59,093 bases of DNA from Ruminococcus sp. (GTDB taxonomy: Bacteria > Bacillota_A > Clostridia > Oscillospirales > Ruminococcaceae), in the NCBI RefSeq assembly GCF_024684275.1, contig NZ_JAIKXF010000022.1:1-59093 (forward strand). The letters are read 5' to 3'. Both the position numbers and the translations under genes were made by a program. Positions 20,718 to 30,036 of the stretch are shown here, one piece after another. Numbering within the stretch: position 1 is the stretch's first letter; every line of letters starts with the position of its first letter. The notes under the pieces are model-generated. The model had not been told where the DNA came from. It did not search any database and saw nothing but the letters and a program-made list of their open reading frames with translations.

Positions 20718-20747
20718 CCGAACTTTTCTGCCATTGAAAAAGTTCGG
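20718..20747 (+). other. Perfect hairpin between the trpR-like gene and the GH9 cellulase
   Basis: CCGAACTTTT (20718-20727) pairs with AAAAGTTCGG (20738-20747), loop of ten. It has no T-run on the plus strand. It may be an mRNA processing or stabilising element that lets the cellulase gene be expressed more than the regulator. Confidence 0.55.
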
Positions 20748-20777
20748 GCAATAACATTCTTGAAAGGAAGATCATAA

Positions 20778-23681
20778 ATGAAGAGGGCGAAGATATTCAA
20801 GAAATCCTTAGCCTGCCTGTCTGCTGCCGCAACGCTTTTATCAGGCGGTATCATGACAAGCGCAAATGCCGCAGTCATAACTGAGGGCAAAGAAAACAAT
20901 TATCACAATTTTGCTGAGGCACTGCAGCTCGCACTTTGCTTCTATGACGCAAACAAGTGCGGTGACGAGGTTGCAGATGACGGTTACTACTCATGGCGTT
21001 CTAACTGTCACGTTATCGACAGCGAAATACCGCTCCAGCCTATGAATCCAATGCCGACTGTCGGAAAGGGTAAGTCCGACGATCAGCTTAAGGAAGATCA
21101 GGGACTTGGTCAGGGCGACTCAGGAAAACCTAAGACAAATCTCGGCGATGACGATCCCGAACTTTATGTCGGCGTTAATATGTCCGAGAAGTTTATAGAA
21201 GCAAACAAGAAATTCCTTGATCCCGACGGAAACGGTACTCTTGACCTTACCGGCGGCTGGCACGATGCCGGCGACCATGTTAAGTTCGGTCTCCCCGGCA
21301 GCTACTCTGCTTCTACTGTAGGTTGGGGTTATTACGAATTCCGTGAATCATACGAAGACCTCGGTCTTCAGAAGCACGTTGAGGACGAGCTTCGTTGGAT
21401 AAACGATTACTTCATGAAGGCTACCTTCCTTGATGATGACGGAAATGTAGTTGCTTACTGCTATCAGGTGGGCGAAGGAAACAACGACCATAACTACTGG
21501 TGTCCTCCTGAACTCCAGCAGGACAACACAATGGTTGCTTCATCATCATGCGCTGTTAAGCGTCCTGCTTACTTCGCTACAACAGAAATGCCTGCTTCAG
21601 ACCAGTGCGCAGGTGCTTCAGCTTCACTGGCTATCAACTATCTCAACTTCAAGGACACAGATCCCGAGTATGCTGATGAGTGTCTAAAATACGCAAAGGC
21701 TCTTTATGATTTTGCAGTAGAGACACACGTTGAGGAATGGAAGCCCGGTATGGTGCCAAGCAACTCAAGTCTCGGCTATGACGGTGGCTTCTATACATCA
21801 AGCTATGACTACGATGAACTTGCATGGGCTGCTGTATGGCTCTACTACTGTACCGAAAACTATGATTATATAGACGATATTATCGCAGTTGATGATTCTA
21901 AGCCAATTTCTGACAGTGGTTCATATGATGCAGATGCTCAGACAGGTCAGCAGCCTTCATACGCTTACACAGGATATATGAAGCGTATCATTACTGATAC
22001 AGGTAACTGCTGGCAGAATATCTGGGTTCACTGCTGGGATACTGTTTGGGGCGGAGTTTTCGCAAAGCTTGCTCCTATTACAAATACTGCACGAGATTGG
22101 TATATCTTCCGTTACAACCTCGAGTTCTGGTCAGGCTGTTCTAAGACAACTGATTGTTCAGCATGGGGCTATGAGCCTGTACACAGTCATAAGTATTTCG
22201 GCAGAGACGATTATCTCTGGAATATGCCGATGACTTGCGATAAGATCCCTGATCTTCCTGACAGTGAAACAAGCGGTGACTTCATCGCTAAATCACCTAA
22301 CGGCTGGGCAGTTGTTTCAGGATACGGTTCTGCTCGTTACAATACAGCTGCCGGTCTGTGTGCTTGTGTATACGCTAAGACGACCGGCGATGATACATTC
22401 CTTCCATGGGCAAAGGCTCAGATGGAATACATTCTCGGTAAAAACCCAATGGGTTATGCTTATGAGGTAGGCTATGAGTCAAACTTCGCAAGCCACCCAC
22501 ATCACCGTTCATCACACTGCTCAGCTACACAGAGCATGGACGATCCTATCGTACAGGTACATACCCTCTGGGGTGCTCTCGTAGGCGGTCCTGACCTTAA
22601 GGACGTTCACGTTGACGAGACAAAGGACTATATCTACAACGAGGTTACTGATGACTATAACGCAGGCTTCTGCGGCGACCTTGCCGGTCTTTATCACTAC
22701 TATGGTGCTAAGGGCAAGGAATACGAAAAGGAAAACTACGTAATCGAAGACTTTGATATGTCAGGCAATGCTATCGGCTACGATCAGGTAGACGAAAACG
22801 GAGATCCGCTTCCTGTAGGCTACTTCGTTTCAGGCGGTAAGGCACAGGAGAAGGCAGACGGTATCCAGCTCAAGCTGGTTCTCCATAACAGAACTATCAA
22901 TCCTCCGAGATTTGAGTGTGACGTAAAGGCAAGATACTACTTCAATATCCAGGAGCTCATCGACGAGGGCTACGGAATAGATTATATCACCGCTCGTATC
23001 GACTATGACCAGGAGGCTGGTTATACAAACAATGAGTCTCATGCTACACTTTCTGATCCTGTCAAGTACGATGACAAGGGCACTTACTATGTTGATGTTA
23101 CATGGAAGGATTGTAAGTTCTACGGCAGCCGTGTATATCAGTTCGCTCTTACAACAAAAATGGATCCGGATAAAAACATCTATCCTGAGTGGGATTCTTC
23201 AAACGACTACAGCTATCCTGACCTCGTAAGCTTTGAGGATCAGAACTCTGCTTCAGCTATCACAGATAAAGTAACACTTTACGCTGATGACAAGCTTATC
23301 TGGGGCACAGAGCCCGACGGCACAACAGCATCAAAGAGCAGCGAGACACCTTCTTCAAATGGTACAGCAACAACTACTAATAAGTCATCAGGCGGAACTA
23401 CTACTACAAAGACAACAAGCAATATCGACAAAACTACTGACAGTTCATACGGCGACGCTAACTGCGACGGCACAGTTGATATGTCAGATGTAGTTCTCAT
23501 TATGCAGGCACTTTCTAATCCAAACAAGTATGGAATTAACGGTAGTGATAAGAACCACCTTACGGCAAAGGGACAGAGCAATGCAGACTGTGATCTTGCA
23601 ACACCGGGTATGTCCACAGGTGATGCACTTGCTATCCAGAAATACTTACTTAAAATGGTTGCTTCACTTCCAATTAAGTAA
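20778..23681 (+). CDS. GH9 endoglucanase with CBM3-like module and type I dockerin
   Basis: 967 aa, secreted. A signal peptide (about 1-32, ending SANAA) precedes a GH9 domain (about 40-645). The catalytic Asp pair is in GGWHDAGDHVKFG (about 163-166), the conserved His in PHHRSSH (near 575), and the acid Glu in NEVTDDYNAGF (near 621). A CBM3-like beta-sandwich (about 665-835) follows, then a Ser/Thr linker and a dockerin (about 893-967) with Ca2+ loops starting GDANCDGTVDMSD and ADCDLATPGMSTGDA. An insertion of about 60 residues before GGWHDAGD is notable. The enzyme cuts beta-1,4-glucan and should dock to a cohesin; no scaffoldin is in the window. Confidence 0.95.
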   Translation: MKRAKIFKKSLACLSAAATLLSGGIMTSANAAVITEGKENNYHNFAEALQLALCFYDANKCGDEVADDGYYSWRSNCHVIDSEIPLQPMNPMPTVGKGKSDDQLKEDQGLGQGDSGKPKTNLGDDDPELYVGVNMSEKFIEANKKFLDPDGNGTLDLTGGWHDAGDHVKFGLPGSYSASTVGWGYYEFRESYEDLGLQKHVEDELRWINDYFMKATFLDDDGNVVAYCYQVGEGNNDHNYWCPPELQQDNTMVASSSCAVKRPAYFATTEMPASDQCAGASASLAINYLNFKDTDPEYADECLKYAKALYDFAVETHVEEWKPGMVPSNSSLGYDGGFYTSSYDYDELAWAAVWLYYCTENYDYIDDIIAVDDSKPISDSGSYDADAQTGQQPSYAYTGYMKRIITDTGNCWQNIWVHCWDTVWGGVFAKLAPITNTARDWYIFRYNLEFWSGCSKTTDCSAWGYEPVHSHKYFGRDDYLWNMPMTCDKIPDLPDSETSGDFIAKSPNGWAVVSGYGSARYNTAAGLCACVYAKTTGDDTFLPWAKAQMEYILGKNPMGYAYEVGYESNFASHPHHRSSHCSATQSMDDPIVQVHTLWGALVGGPDLKDVHVDETKDYIYNEVTDDYNAGFCGDLAGLYHYYGAKGKEYEKENYVIEDFDMSGNAIGYDQVDENGDPLPVGYFVSGGKAQEKADGIQLKLVLHNRTINPPRFECDVKARYYFNIQELIDEGYGIDYITARIDYDQEAGYTNNESHATLSDPVKYDDKGTYYVDVTWKDCKFYGSRVYQFALTTKMDPDKNIYPEWDSSNDYSYPDLVSFEDQNSASAITDKVTLYADDKLIWGTEPDGTTASKSSETPSSNGTATTTNKSSGGTTTTKTTSNIDKTTDSSYGDANCDGTVDMSDVVLIMQALSNPNKYGINGSDKNHLTAKGQSNADCDLATPGMSTGDALAIQKYLLKMVASLPIK

Positions 23682-23697
23682 AAACCAATAATATCTT

Positions 23698-23731
23698 AAA
23701 CGGAGAACTTTTTCAAGTTCTCCGTTTTTTT
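23698..23731 (+). terminator. Terminator of the GH9 cellulase gene
   Basis: AAACGGAGAACTT pairs with AAGTTCTCCGTTT (loop of four) and is followed by a T-run. It lies 17 bp after the stop. Confidence 0.92.
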
Positions 23732-23860
23732 CTACTCAAACCTAATGCTTTCAGCTCCACCCTATAGAACCATGAGCTTTCAAAAGCCAATAATTTATGT
23801 TCCCAGAACGAGGTTCGTGGCAATAACCGCCAAATAACTGAGATAGAGTTCATATTAATT

Positions 23861-23891
23861 AAAAAAGCCGCTGAAATAAATCAGCGGCTTT
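23861..23891 (-). terminator. Terminator of the ABC transporter operon
   Basis: AAAGCCGCTGA (23864-23874) pairs with TCAGCGGCTTT (23881-23891), followed by a T-run on the minus strand. It lies just past the permease gene. Confidence 0.9.
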
Positions 23892-23902
23892 ATCATGGAT
23901 AT

Positions 23903-26245
23903 TTATTTACTATAGCCTTCTTCATAGTAAATGTCGGGATCATACATCTCGCCAGTAGCATTATCTACGATCCTGATCGAATCCTTTGCATTTTTGATCA
24001 ACACATCATTACCTGTTCGTTCAGTGATATAAAGCGTCATTGAGCCAATCTGAACCTCTGCAAGGACCTTTTCACCTGTTACAACCGGAGAAGCTGCTTC
24101 AAGCAGCTTTTCAACTGCCTCTGGATCAATAAACTCAAAATGTTTCTTTTGACCGTAGTGTTGATAACTGCGGCCTCTGTATAAACCAAGACTCAAAATA
24201 GAATCCATCTTTATACATTCATCAGAAAGACTGTTATTATCATAAATTGTATAATAACGGTAGTCGTCAGCATAGTTTCTATCCTTGAAATACATAAGCG
24301 GGAATACATATTCTGGCGCTGGTGTTACAGTAACAGGGCTGGAATAGATATCAATTTCATCAATAAGCTCTTTGCTTGTCATTTTGTACTTTATTTCGTG
24401 TTTATCAAGGAAGGTTACAGTCTCACGGCAGGCGGAATTGATTATAATATTATCTATATAGCAGTAAAATTCCGAATCCTTGAATTCATCACGTGTCATA
24501 GCGGTATAATCCCTGCACAAAGCCTCAGCGAGCTCTTTTCCCTCATTGGGAGAGAGTTCAATACTATTTGAAACTCCCATTTTATCTGTTGAGTTGAAAA
24601 GGCAGTAGTCAGCCACCCTGTTGTCAAAGAAGACGGTATCCTCTTGGTTCTCACTATAATATCTCAGACTTTTATAATACATTTCTTTTGTTTTATTTTC
24701 TATATATTCTTTATCTATATATATATCGCAGCAAAGGTCGATAAGCATTTCAGACGGAACTGTATATTCACGCATAACGACTGAGCCACCCTTGATATAG
24801 TACGTCAGCCTGATTTGCTGTTCGTCGATATCATAGCTCACTCTTTCGCTGATGTCATAGTCTTCGTCTGACTGGTTTATTCTATAATCAGAGATACTGT
24901 AGTCGTATTTTTCAAAGTTAAAATGACGGTCAACAATTTCTTTGTTAAGCTCGACAGCATCAGCTATGACCTTATCACTGTGCAGAAAACAGTCATTTCT
25001 TATCATATCGTATCCCCATATCTCTATTTCAACGCTGCTGACCGATGAAGCTGAAGGAATATACTTTGCTCTGCCCAGACCATTAGTAATGTCGATGAAC
25101 TTTATAATTCCGATAACAGCTGCGCTTGCTGCGGCAAAGCTTATGACAGCCGTCCAGAAACGCTTGAAACCTCGGCGTCTGATGACCTCCATAACGAACC
25201 AGATTATTCCGCCGATGATAAGAGCAGCTATAATTCCGTTTTCCAGAGCTGTTCTCTTCATTACAGCAACAATGCTGTAGATAACTGCGGACATGATGAG
25301 ATAATAGAATGCATTGTAAACATAAGGCTTTGAAACGTCTTCTGCTTTGCGGTGCTTATAAAGCAGGTACGTAATGCAGATTATCACTGCAATTACAATA
25401 AGTGTTCTTATAATGAAACTTAAATACATGGAATCCATGAATGAATACAAGATATCATCAGATTTATCCAATAAATCGACAGGCGACATAGGAACGAAAG
25501 AATCAATATAAGTAATGATAAAGGAAAGAATGCCTATGGGACTTGTACTTAAAAAGGCGAAATTTCTGATGACCGATCTGTCAGTCAGTCCGAAATGTGC
25601 CGCATCAACTATATTGCCCCATATAAGATATATGAATAATGGTATCATTATATTTACAGCAGCTATGCTGAAAAGAGCCTCAAAGGTACTGCCTGCAAAG
25701 GTCATGGCGAATACAGAGATAGTATATAGCATTATCATAGCAACTATAACAATAGATGCGACTTTAATTATATCAGGAAGGATCTCCAGCACCCTGTCCA
25801 TCTCCATAAAGCATGAACCAATAAGGATCTCAGCTAATGCAATTATTCCGCCTACAAGAAAAGGGGCGACATAGGTGATAAGTCCGGTTGAAAAATCCGC
25901 AAAGAAGCGCTGACGGTTATTCAGCGGAAGCGAATAATTCATATCCACAAGGGATTTGTTGTAAAGATATCGGAAATTCACCATAGGAACTACAAATCCC
26001 ATTCCTACACTGAGTATAAAAGCGATAGCTGCTATGATAATAAACGGGACGCACTCACTTCTGTTATGCAAATGATTATTATCAAGATATATCATCCATA
26101 AAAGTACACCCGCATATACAGGCATACACAATAGCTGTAATACAAGATTGGTGATAAACAGCTTCATATCCTCTGAAAATTTACTTTTAAAGCGCACAGA
26201 GAAGAAGCTTTTCTTTTTATTCTCCGATACTGTCGCTGCTGTCAT
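23903..26245 (-). CDS. ABC transporter permease with large C-terminal domain
   Basis: 780 aa. The first half (about 25-395) has some ten hydrophobic segments. The second half (about 400-780) looks soluble and follows the last membrane segment (near 375-390). It pairs with the ATPase upstream, with which it overlaps by 29 bp. GGAGGTG seven bases before the ATG at 26245 sets the start; the longer frame to 26284 is rejected. With a YtrA-type regulator it resembles ytr-like systems induced by cell-envelope stress. The substrate is unknown, and I do not recognise the C-terminal domain. Confidence 0.75.
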   Translation of the reverse strand: MTAATVSENKKKSFFSVRFKSKFSEDMKLFITNLVLQLLCMPVYAGVLLWMIYLDNNHLHNRSECVPFIIIAAIAFILSVGMGFVVPMVNFRYLYNKSLVDMNYSLPLNNRQRFFADFSTGLITYVAPFLVGGIIALAEILIGSCFMEMDRVLEILPDIIKVASIVIVAMIMLYTISVFAMTFAGSTFEALFSIAAVNIMIPLFIYLIWGNIVDAAHFGLTDRSVIRNFAFLSTSPIGILSFIITYIDSFVPMSPVDLLDKSDDILYSFMDSMYLSFIIRTLIVIAVIICITYLLYKHRKAEDVSKPYVYNAFYYLIMSAVIYSIVAVMKRTALENGIIAALIIGGIIWFVMEVIRRRGFKRFWTAVISFAAASAAVIGIIKFIDITNGLGRAKYIPSASSVSSVEIEIWGYDMIRNDCFLHSDKVIADAVELNKEIVDRHFNFEKYDYSISDYRINQSDEDYDISERVSYDIDEQQIRLTYYIKGGSVVMREYTVPSEMLIDLCCDIYIDKEYIENKTKEMYYKSLRYYSENQEDTVFFDNRVADYCLFNSTDKMGVSNSIELSPNEGKELAEALCRDYTAMTRDEFKDSEFYCYIDNIIINSACRETVTFLDKHEIKYKMTSKELIDEIDIYSSPVTVTPAPEYVFPLMYFKDRNYADDYRYYTIYDNNSLSDECIKMDSILSLGLYRGRSYQHYGQKKHFEFIDPEAVEKLLEAASPVVTGEKVLAEVQIGSMTLYITERTGNDVLIKNAKDSIRIVDNATGEMYDPDIYYEEGYSK

Positions 26246-27146
26246 AACCGAGCACCTCCAATTCATAGATAAATATTTCTTCAAGAGTGAGCGGTATTAC
26301 CTCTGTAAGCATCGGGTGTTTTGAGATCAGCGAAGCCTTTATCATCTCTATATCACCCTTTGCAATTATAAAGCAAATACTCTGGCTCTGCTCGTAGTGA
26401 AGTATCTCAATACCTTCCTGAGCGAAATCCTCCTTTGTATAGCTTTTTACAGAGCCGTCTTCATTCTTATTGAACACCACCTGTATCTTGTGGACACTGC
26501 CCTTTACATCGTCAATGTCACGTGAGAACACAATTTTTCCATTATGTAAAAGTGCAGCTGTATCGCAGACCTCGTTTATCTCCTTGAGGTTATGTGAGGA
26601 GATCACTGTAGTGAGCTGACGGTCAAGCATTGCGTCAACAAGCATTTTCTTCACGATTATGCGCATAGTAGGATCAAGTCCGTCAAAAGCCTCGTCAAGA
26701 AGCAGATAATCGGTTCGGCAGGCAAGACCGATGATAACTATTGCCTGTCGCTTCATACCCTTTGAGAATGTATTGAGCCTCTTGTCAAGGGGAAGCCCCG
26801 TCTTTTTGCGAAGAGCTTCAAATAATTCTTCGGAAAAGTTGGCATAGTAGCTTTTGTAGTAGTTTTTTAGCTTTTTCAGCGTATATGTGCCGAACTGAAC
26901 AGTCTCATCATTTATGAAGAAAACCTTCTGCTTGACATCTGTATTGTCAAAAACACTCTTGCCGTCAACGAGGACTTCACCTGATTCGGGAGAATATATA
27001 CCCGAAATAAGACGAAGTATAGTGGATTTGCCTGCTCCGTTTGAGCCGAGAAGCCCGAAGGCCGTTCCTTTTTCGATTTTTAGGTCTACTGAATCAAGAG
27101 CCGTATAGCCCTCGAATTTTTTTACTGTATTCTTTAATTCGATCAT
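26217..27146 (-). CDS. ABC transporter ATP-binding protein (YtrB-like)
   Basis: 309 aa. Walker A GSNGAGKST (34-42), signature FSKGMKRQ in place of LSGGQ, Walker B YLLLDEAFDGLDP and the switch His in SSHNLKEI are all in place. A C-terminal extension of about 90 aa follows, as in many ABC-2 exporters. It energises the permease encoded downstream. The gene lies 6 bp after the GntR-family regulator. Confidence 0.9.
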   Translation of the reverse strand: MIELKNTVKKFEGYTALDSVDLKIEKGTAFGLLGSNGAGKSTILRLISGIYSPESGEVLVDGKSVFDNTDVKQKVFFINDETVQFGTYTLKKLKNYYKSYYANFSEELFEALRKKTGLPLDKRLNTFSKGMKRQAIVIIGLACRTDYLLLDEAFDGLDPTMRIIVKKMLVDAMLDRQLTTVISSHNLKEINEVCDTAALLHNGKIVFSRDIDDVKGSVHKIQVVFNKNEDGSVKSYTKEDFAQEGIEILHYEQSQSICFIIAKGDIEMIKASLISKHPMLTEVIPLTLEEIFIYELEVLGYDSSDSIGE

Positions 27147-27152
27147 GCTTCA

Positions 27153-27521
27153 TCAATCCTTTCTGTAAGATAGGTACAGATCATCGATCCTTGCTTTCAA
27201 GTCCTCAGGAGATAAACCTTTTTCAAAGGCTTCATTCACTGTAGAATCAAAGTCTGTCAGTACCTTTTTTCTGAATTCATCATAATTCTGAGCCGATACG
27301 AAGCTTCCGCGCCCCGGAACAGAGTAAATCACTCCGTTGCGTTCAAGCTCCTGATAAGCCTTTGACACAGTATTAGGATTCACGCCTGTTGACTTCGCAA
27401 GGCTTCTTACGCTTGGAAGCTGATCATTCTCTGCAAGAGTACCGTTTATTATCAGATTGACTATCTTATGATATATCTGTTCATAAATGGGAATCCTGCT
27501 TGTGAGGTCAATAGAAAACAT
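27153..27521 (-). CDS. GntR-family regulator, YtrA subfamily
   Basis: 122 aa. The winged helix-turn-helix (about 10-75) carries the family pattern LPSVRSLAKSTGVNPNTVSK and ends with GVIYSVPGRGSFVS. Only a short C-terminal tail follows, which is the mark of the YtrA subfamily, unlike the large ligand domains of FadR or HutC types. YtrA proteins repress their own operon with adjacent ABC genes. A palindrome 24 bp upstream is the likely operator. Confidence 0.92.
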   Translation of the reverse strand: MFSIDLTSRIPIYEQIYHKIVNLIINGTLAENDQLPSVRSLAKSTGVNPNTVSKAYQELERNGVIYSVPGRGSFVSAQNYDEFRKKVLTDFDSTVNEAFEKGLSPEDLKARIDDLYLSYRKD

Positions 27522-27544
27522 AGGCAGCTCCTTTCTGTAGTCAG

Positions 27545-27565
27545 TGTACTATGGTATATAGTACA
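27545..27565. promoter_or_regulatory. Likely operator of the YtrA-type regulator
   Basis: TGTACTAT-GGTAT-ATAGTACA is a perfect inverted repeat just upstream of the regulator gene. YtrA-type sites have this GTACTAT...ATAGTAC shape. A -10-like TACTAT lies within it on the minus strand, so binding would block transcription. Confidence 0.65.
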
Positions 27566-27629
27566 GTTGTTACACTTGAATAATAACATATTATTTCTCG
27601 TTTGTCAATAGCTTTTCTGAAAATTTCAA

Positions 27630-27659
27630 AAACTCCACCTTTTACTTTCGGTGGAGTTT
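27630..27659 (-). terminator. Orphan terminator-like hairpin
   Basis: AAACTCCACC pairs with GGTGGAGTTT (27650-27659). On the minus strand it is followed by TTTTTG. No minus-strand gene precedes it between here and 28131, so it would end an unannotated RNA, or it blocks transcription into the regulator gene. Confidence 0.6.
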
Positions 27660-27930
27660 GCTTCATATACAGGTTTGAATCTTTTCTTTACCAAACATGA
27701 TATAAAGGTAGATATTCCATCACACATTCGGTAATTATGCATAAATTACAGATGCTCATCAGTTATCTATTTGTAACCTTAAAATTTTATCCTTTCCTTT
27801 ATATTACAGAGATCGAAATCAATAAAAGTGCCTGTTTATAGCCATTTGCAAAATTTTCATTCATACAATAAACTAAAATACATCTTCAAATTGTCAGAAA
27901 TGTATAGTTTTTTTAAGGAATATACAAAAA

Positions 27931-27963
27931 ACATTTAAGATATATTTAAGGACTATTTAATAA
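27931..27963 (+). promoter_or_regulatory. Three 11-bp direct repeats over the -35 region
   Basis: Units ACATTTAAGAT (27931-27941), ATATTTAAGGA (27942-27952) and CTATTTAATAA (27953-27963) run head to tail, one helical turn apart. They end about 10 bp before TATAAT. Such spacing suits an activator that binds one face of the DNA where the -35 box is poor. Confidence 0.5.
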
Positions 27964-27972
27964 TTTCTGTGT

Positions 27973-27978
27973 TATAAT
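27973..27978 (+). promoter_or_regulatory. -10 box of the ANL/esterase operon
   Basis: TATAAT with no good -35 box 17 bp upstream (27950-27955 reads GGACTA). This points to activator-dependent transcription. The resulting leader is about 145 nt. Confidence 0.55.
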
Positions 27979-28081
27979 TTAAATGAACAGCAAAGCTGTG
28001 TACGCGTGGTCAGAGCAGCATAGCTGCTGTTTGGGATTATAGAGGACTTTTTCTGCAATAATAAAGGGGTAATTTTTATTA

Positions 28082-28129
28082 ATGCAGAAATATATCCGTC
28101 CATTTCAAATAGACGAAAGGAAAATGTAA
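28082..28129 (+). CDS. Possible leader peptide upstream of the ANL gene
   Basis: 15 codons, MQKYIRPFQIDERKM, ending two bases before the ATG of the next gene. The nearest purine-rich site (AAAGGGG) is about 12 bases away, which is long. It may be translated and coupled to the ANL gene, or it may be chance. Confidence 0.25.
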   Translation: MQKYIRPFQIDERKM

Positions 28130-28131
28130 TT

Positions 28132-30036
28132 ATGAAAACACTAACACAAGTCAACACAAGTACAATTGTAAGAAAATTTCCTGAATGGGCAAAGGTAGAT
28201 CGTGTCATCAATGGGGTAAAGATCTACAACATGAATATTTTTGACAATATCATGACCTTCAATCAGGATAATCTGGACGGTGACGCAATTGATTATTTCG
28301 GCACAAAAATAACCTACGGCGAGCTGCCTGCACTCCGCGAAGCCTATGCAAAGGGCTTAAAGCTTGCAGGAGTCAAGGAGGGCGATGTTGTAACTCTTTG
28401 TCTTCCTGTCAGCATTGAAAACCTTATGCTGCTTTTCGCCTGCAACCTTATCAAGGCTGTCAGCAACAATGTAAACTTTTTATTCCTGAAAGATGATTTT
28501 CCGCTTTATACAATGGACAAGGGTTCAGAAGTGATCATCACTCTGGACGCATTTCTGCCTTATTTTACTGAGCATCTTTCGGACAGCAGCATCAAAAAGG
28601 TAATCCTTATGAACCTTGACGATTTTCTCCCGCCCGAAAAGAAGGGGATGTTCCTTGATACATCAGAAATGCCTGAGAAAATGCAGGAAGTATTCGACAT
28701 TAAGCAGATAACAGAGTGCCTTATGAACCTTGACAAGATCAAGGGCGTTGAATTCATTCGCCTTGAAGACCTGAGAAAAGCAGGTGAAAACAGTGATATT
28801 GAGCTTGATCTCGGTCCCACTGACCTTGACCGCGATATCAGCTATTTCTATACAAGCGGCACTACAAGCAAACCAAAATGCGTTGTTTATAAGGAATATT
28901 CGCTGAATGCATACGTTGAAATGCACGCAGGTCTTGATACTCAGAATTATGTAGGAGAACGAAACTTCCAGTGCATCCCGCTTACTCATATGACTGGTGA
29001 AAGAGTATGCGCTATTATGCCTCTCGCAAGAGGAGGTACACTCGTTCCGAGACCTATATACAATAAATACACCTTCGCAAAGGACCTTTCCGAGACAAAC
29101 TGCAACTGCGTTATGGCAACCGCAAGCTTCTATCTTACAAGCGTAAGACAGGGAGTCCTCTCCCCTACTGCTCTGGAAATGCTCAGACGTCCTGCTTCCG
29201 GAGGAGAGGCTGTAAACGTAAACTCAGTACGCAAGATAGACAAGTGGCTCCGTGATAACGGCTGCAATGTGAGATTTTCACTGGGCGGCGGTGCAAGCGA
29301 AGAGGGCGGCGCTACTCTTGTTACATATTTCATGGACGAAGAAACAAAAACAAATGAGACCGGCAAGCCTCTTGAGCCTTACGTATATGTAAAACTGGTG
29401 GACGATGACGGAAATATCGTTGATGAAGACGAAGTTCTTGCTAATCTTCACGCTTCAAGCCCTGCATCAGCAGACCGTTATCTTAACAATCCCGAGGCTA
29501 CAGCAGAGCGCTGGTACTATGACGAAAACGGTATGAAATGGGGCGTTACAGGGGATATTGCTGTAAGACACGCAGACGGCTCATATACTATCATGGGCAG
29601 AGCCTCAGACTCATATGTTGATAAGCACGGCAAGCGCGTATATCTCTTTATGATAGAAAGCACTCTCGACGAAAATGATCCTATCAACGAGTGGGAAATA
29701 AGCGCTTTCAAAAATGAGCGCGGCGGCTATGATGTTGTTGGTCAGATAATCCTTGATCCTGATGTTGCTGAGCCAAGCGCTGAGCTTGTTGAGTATATAT
29801 GCAATAAGTATCACCTCGATGCTGTAAAGTTCTACAAGGAATTTGAGATAGGCGAAATAACTGCTAAGAGAGACTATATCCTGCTCACTCATGATTACAG
29901 AGGATATGTTGCACCTTGCGGAAACGGTCGTCTTTTACTTATAGATTATTCAGAAAACGGAAGTACAATAATTATAAGAACAGGCAAAAACTTTGTAATA
30001 CCAATAACAGAAAGCTACGGCGAGGAGGAAAAGTAA
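28132..30036 (+). CDS. ANL-superfamily adenylating enzyme (AMP-dependent synthetase/ligase)
   Basis: 634 aa, cytoplasmic. ANL enzymes activate a carboxylate as acyl-AMP. The phosphate-binding loop is YTSGTTSKPK (about 243-252), and GVTGDIAVRHADGSYTIMGR contains the Asp that binds ribose. A possible C-terminal catalytic Lys is in EITAKRDY near 582. No carrier-protein or condensation domain is present, so it is a stand-alone ligase; the substrate is not evident. The stop overlaps the start of the dockerin esterase (TAATG), an odd partner for a cytoplasmic ligase. AAAGGA seven to nine bases before the ATG sets the start. Confidence 0.85.
   Translation: MKTLTQVNTSTIVRKFPEWAKVDRVINGVKIYNMNIFDNIMTFNQDNLDGDAIDYFGTKITYGELPALREAYAKGLKLAGVKEGDVVTLCLPVSIENLMLLFACNLIKAVSNNVNFLFLKDDFPLYTMDKGSEVIITLDAFLPYFTEHLSDSSIKKVILMNLDDFLPPEKKGMFLDTSEMPEKMQEVFDIKQITECLMNLDKIKGVEFIRLEDLRKAGENSDIELDLGPTDLDRDISYFYTSGTTSKPKCVVYKEYSLNAYVEMHAGLDTQNYVGERNFQCIPLTHMTGERVCAIMPLARGGTLVPRPIYNKYTFAKDLSETNCNCVMATASFYLTSVRQGVLSPTALEMLRRPASGGEAVNVNSVRKIDKWLRDNGCNVRFSLGGGASEEGGATLVTYFMDEETKTNETGKPLEPYVYVKLVDDDGNIVDEDEVLANLHASSPASADRYLNNPEATAERWYYDENGMKWGVTGDIAVRHADGSYTIMGRASDSYVDKHGKRVYLFMIESTLDENDPINEWEISAFKNERGGYDVVGQIILDPDVAEPSAELVEYICNKYHLDAVKFYKEFEIGEITAKRDYILLTHDYRGYVAPCGNGRLLLIDYSENGSTIIIRTGKNFVIPITESYGEEEK

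Larger units (their letters stand above)
27660..28131. other. Long A/T-rich non-coding region before the ANL gene
   Basis: The left 270 bp show no ORF with a ribosome-binding site. The right part contains 11-bp repeats, a -10 box, a leader of about 150 nt with two small stems (ACAGC/GCTGT at 27987-27999 and AGCAGC/GCTGCT at 28014-28028) and a small possible leader ORF. Confidence 0.6.

Noticed and set aside
22830..23042. Minus-strand ORF within the GH9 cellulase
   Set aside because: A shadow frame inside a strongly conserved coding region.
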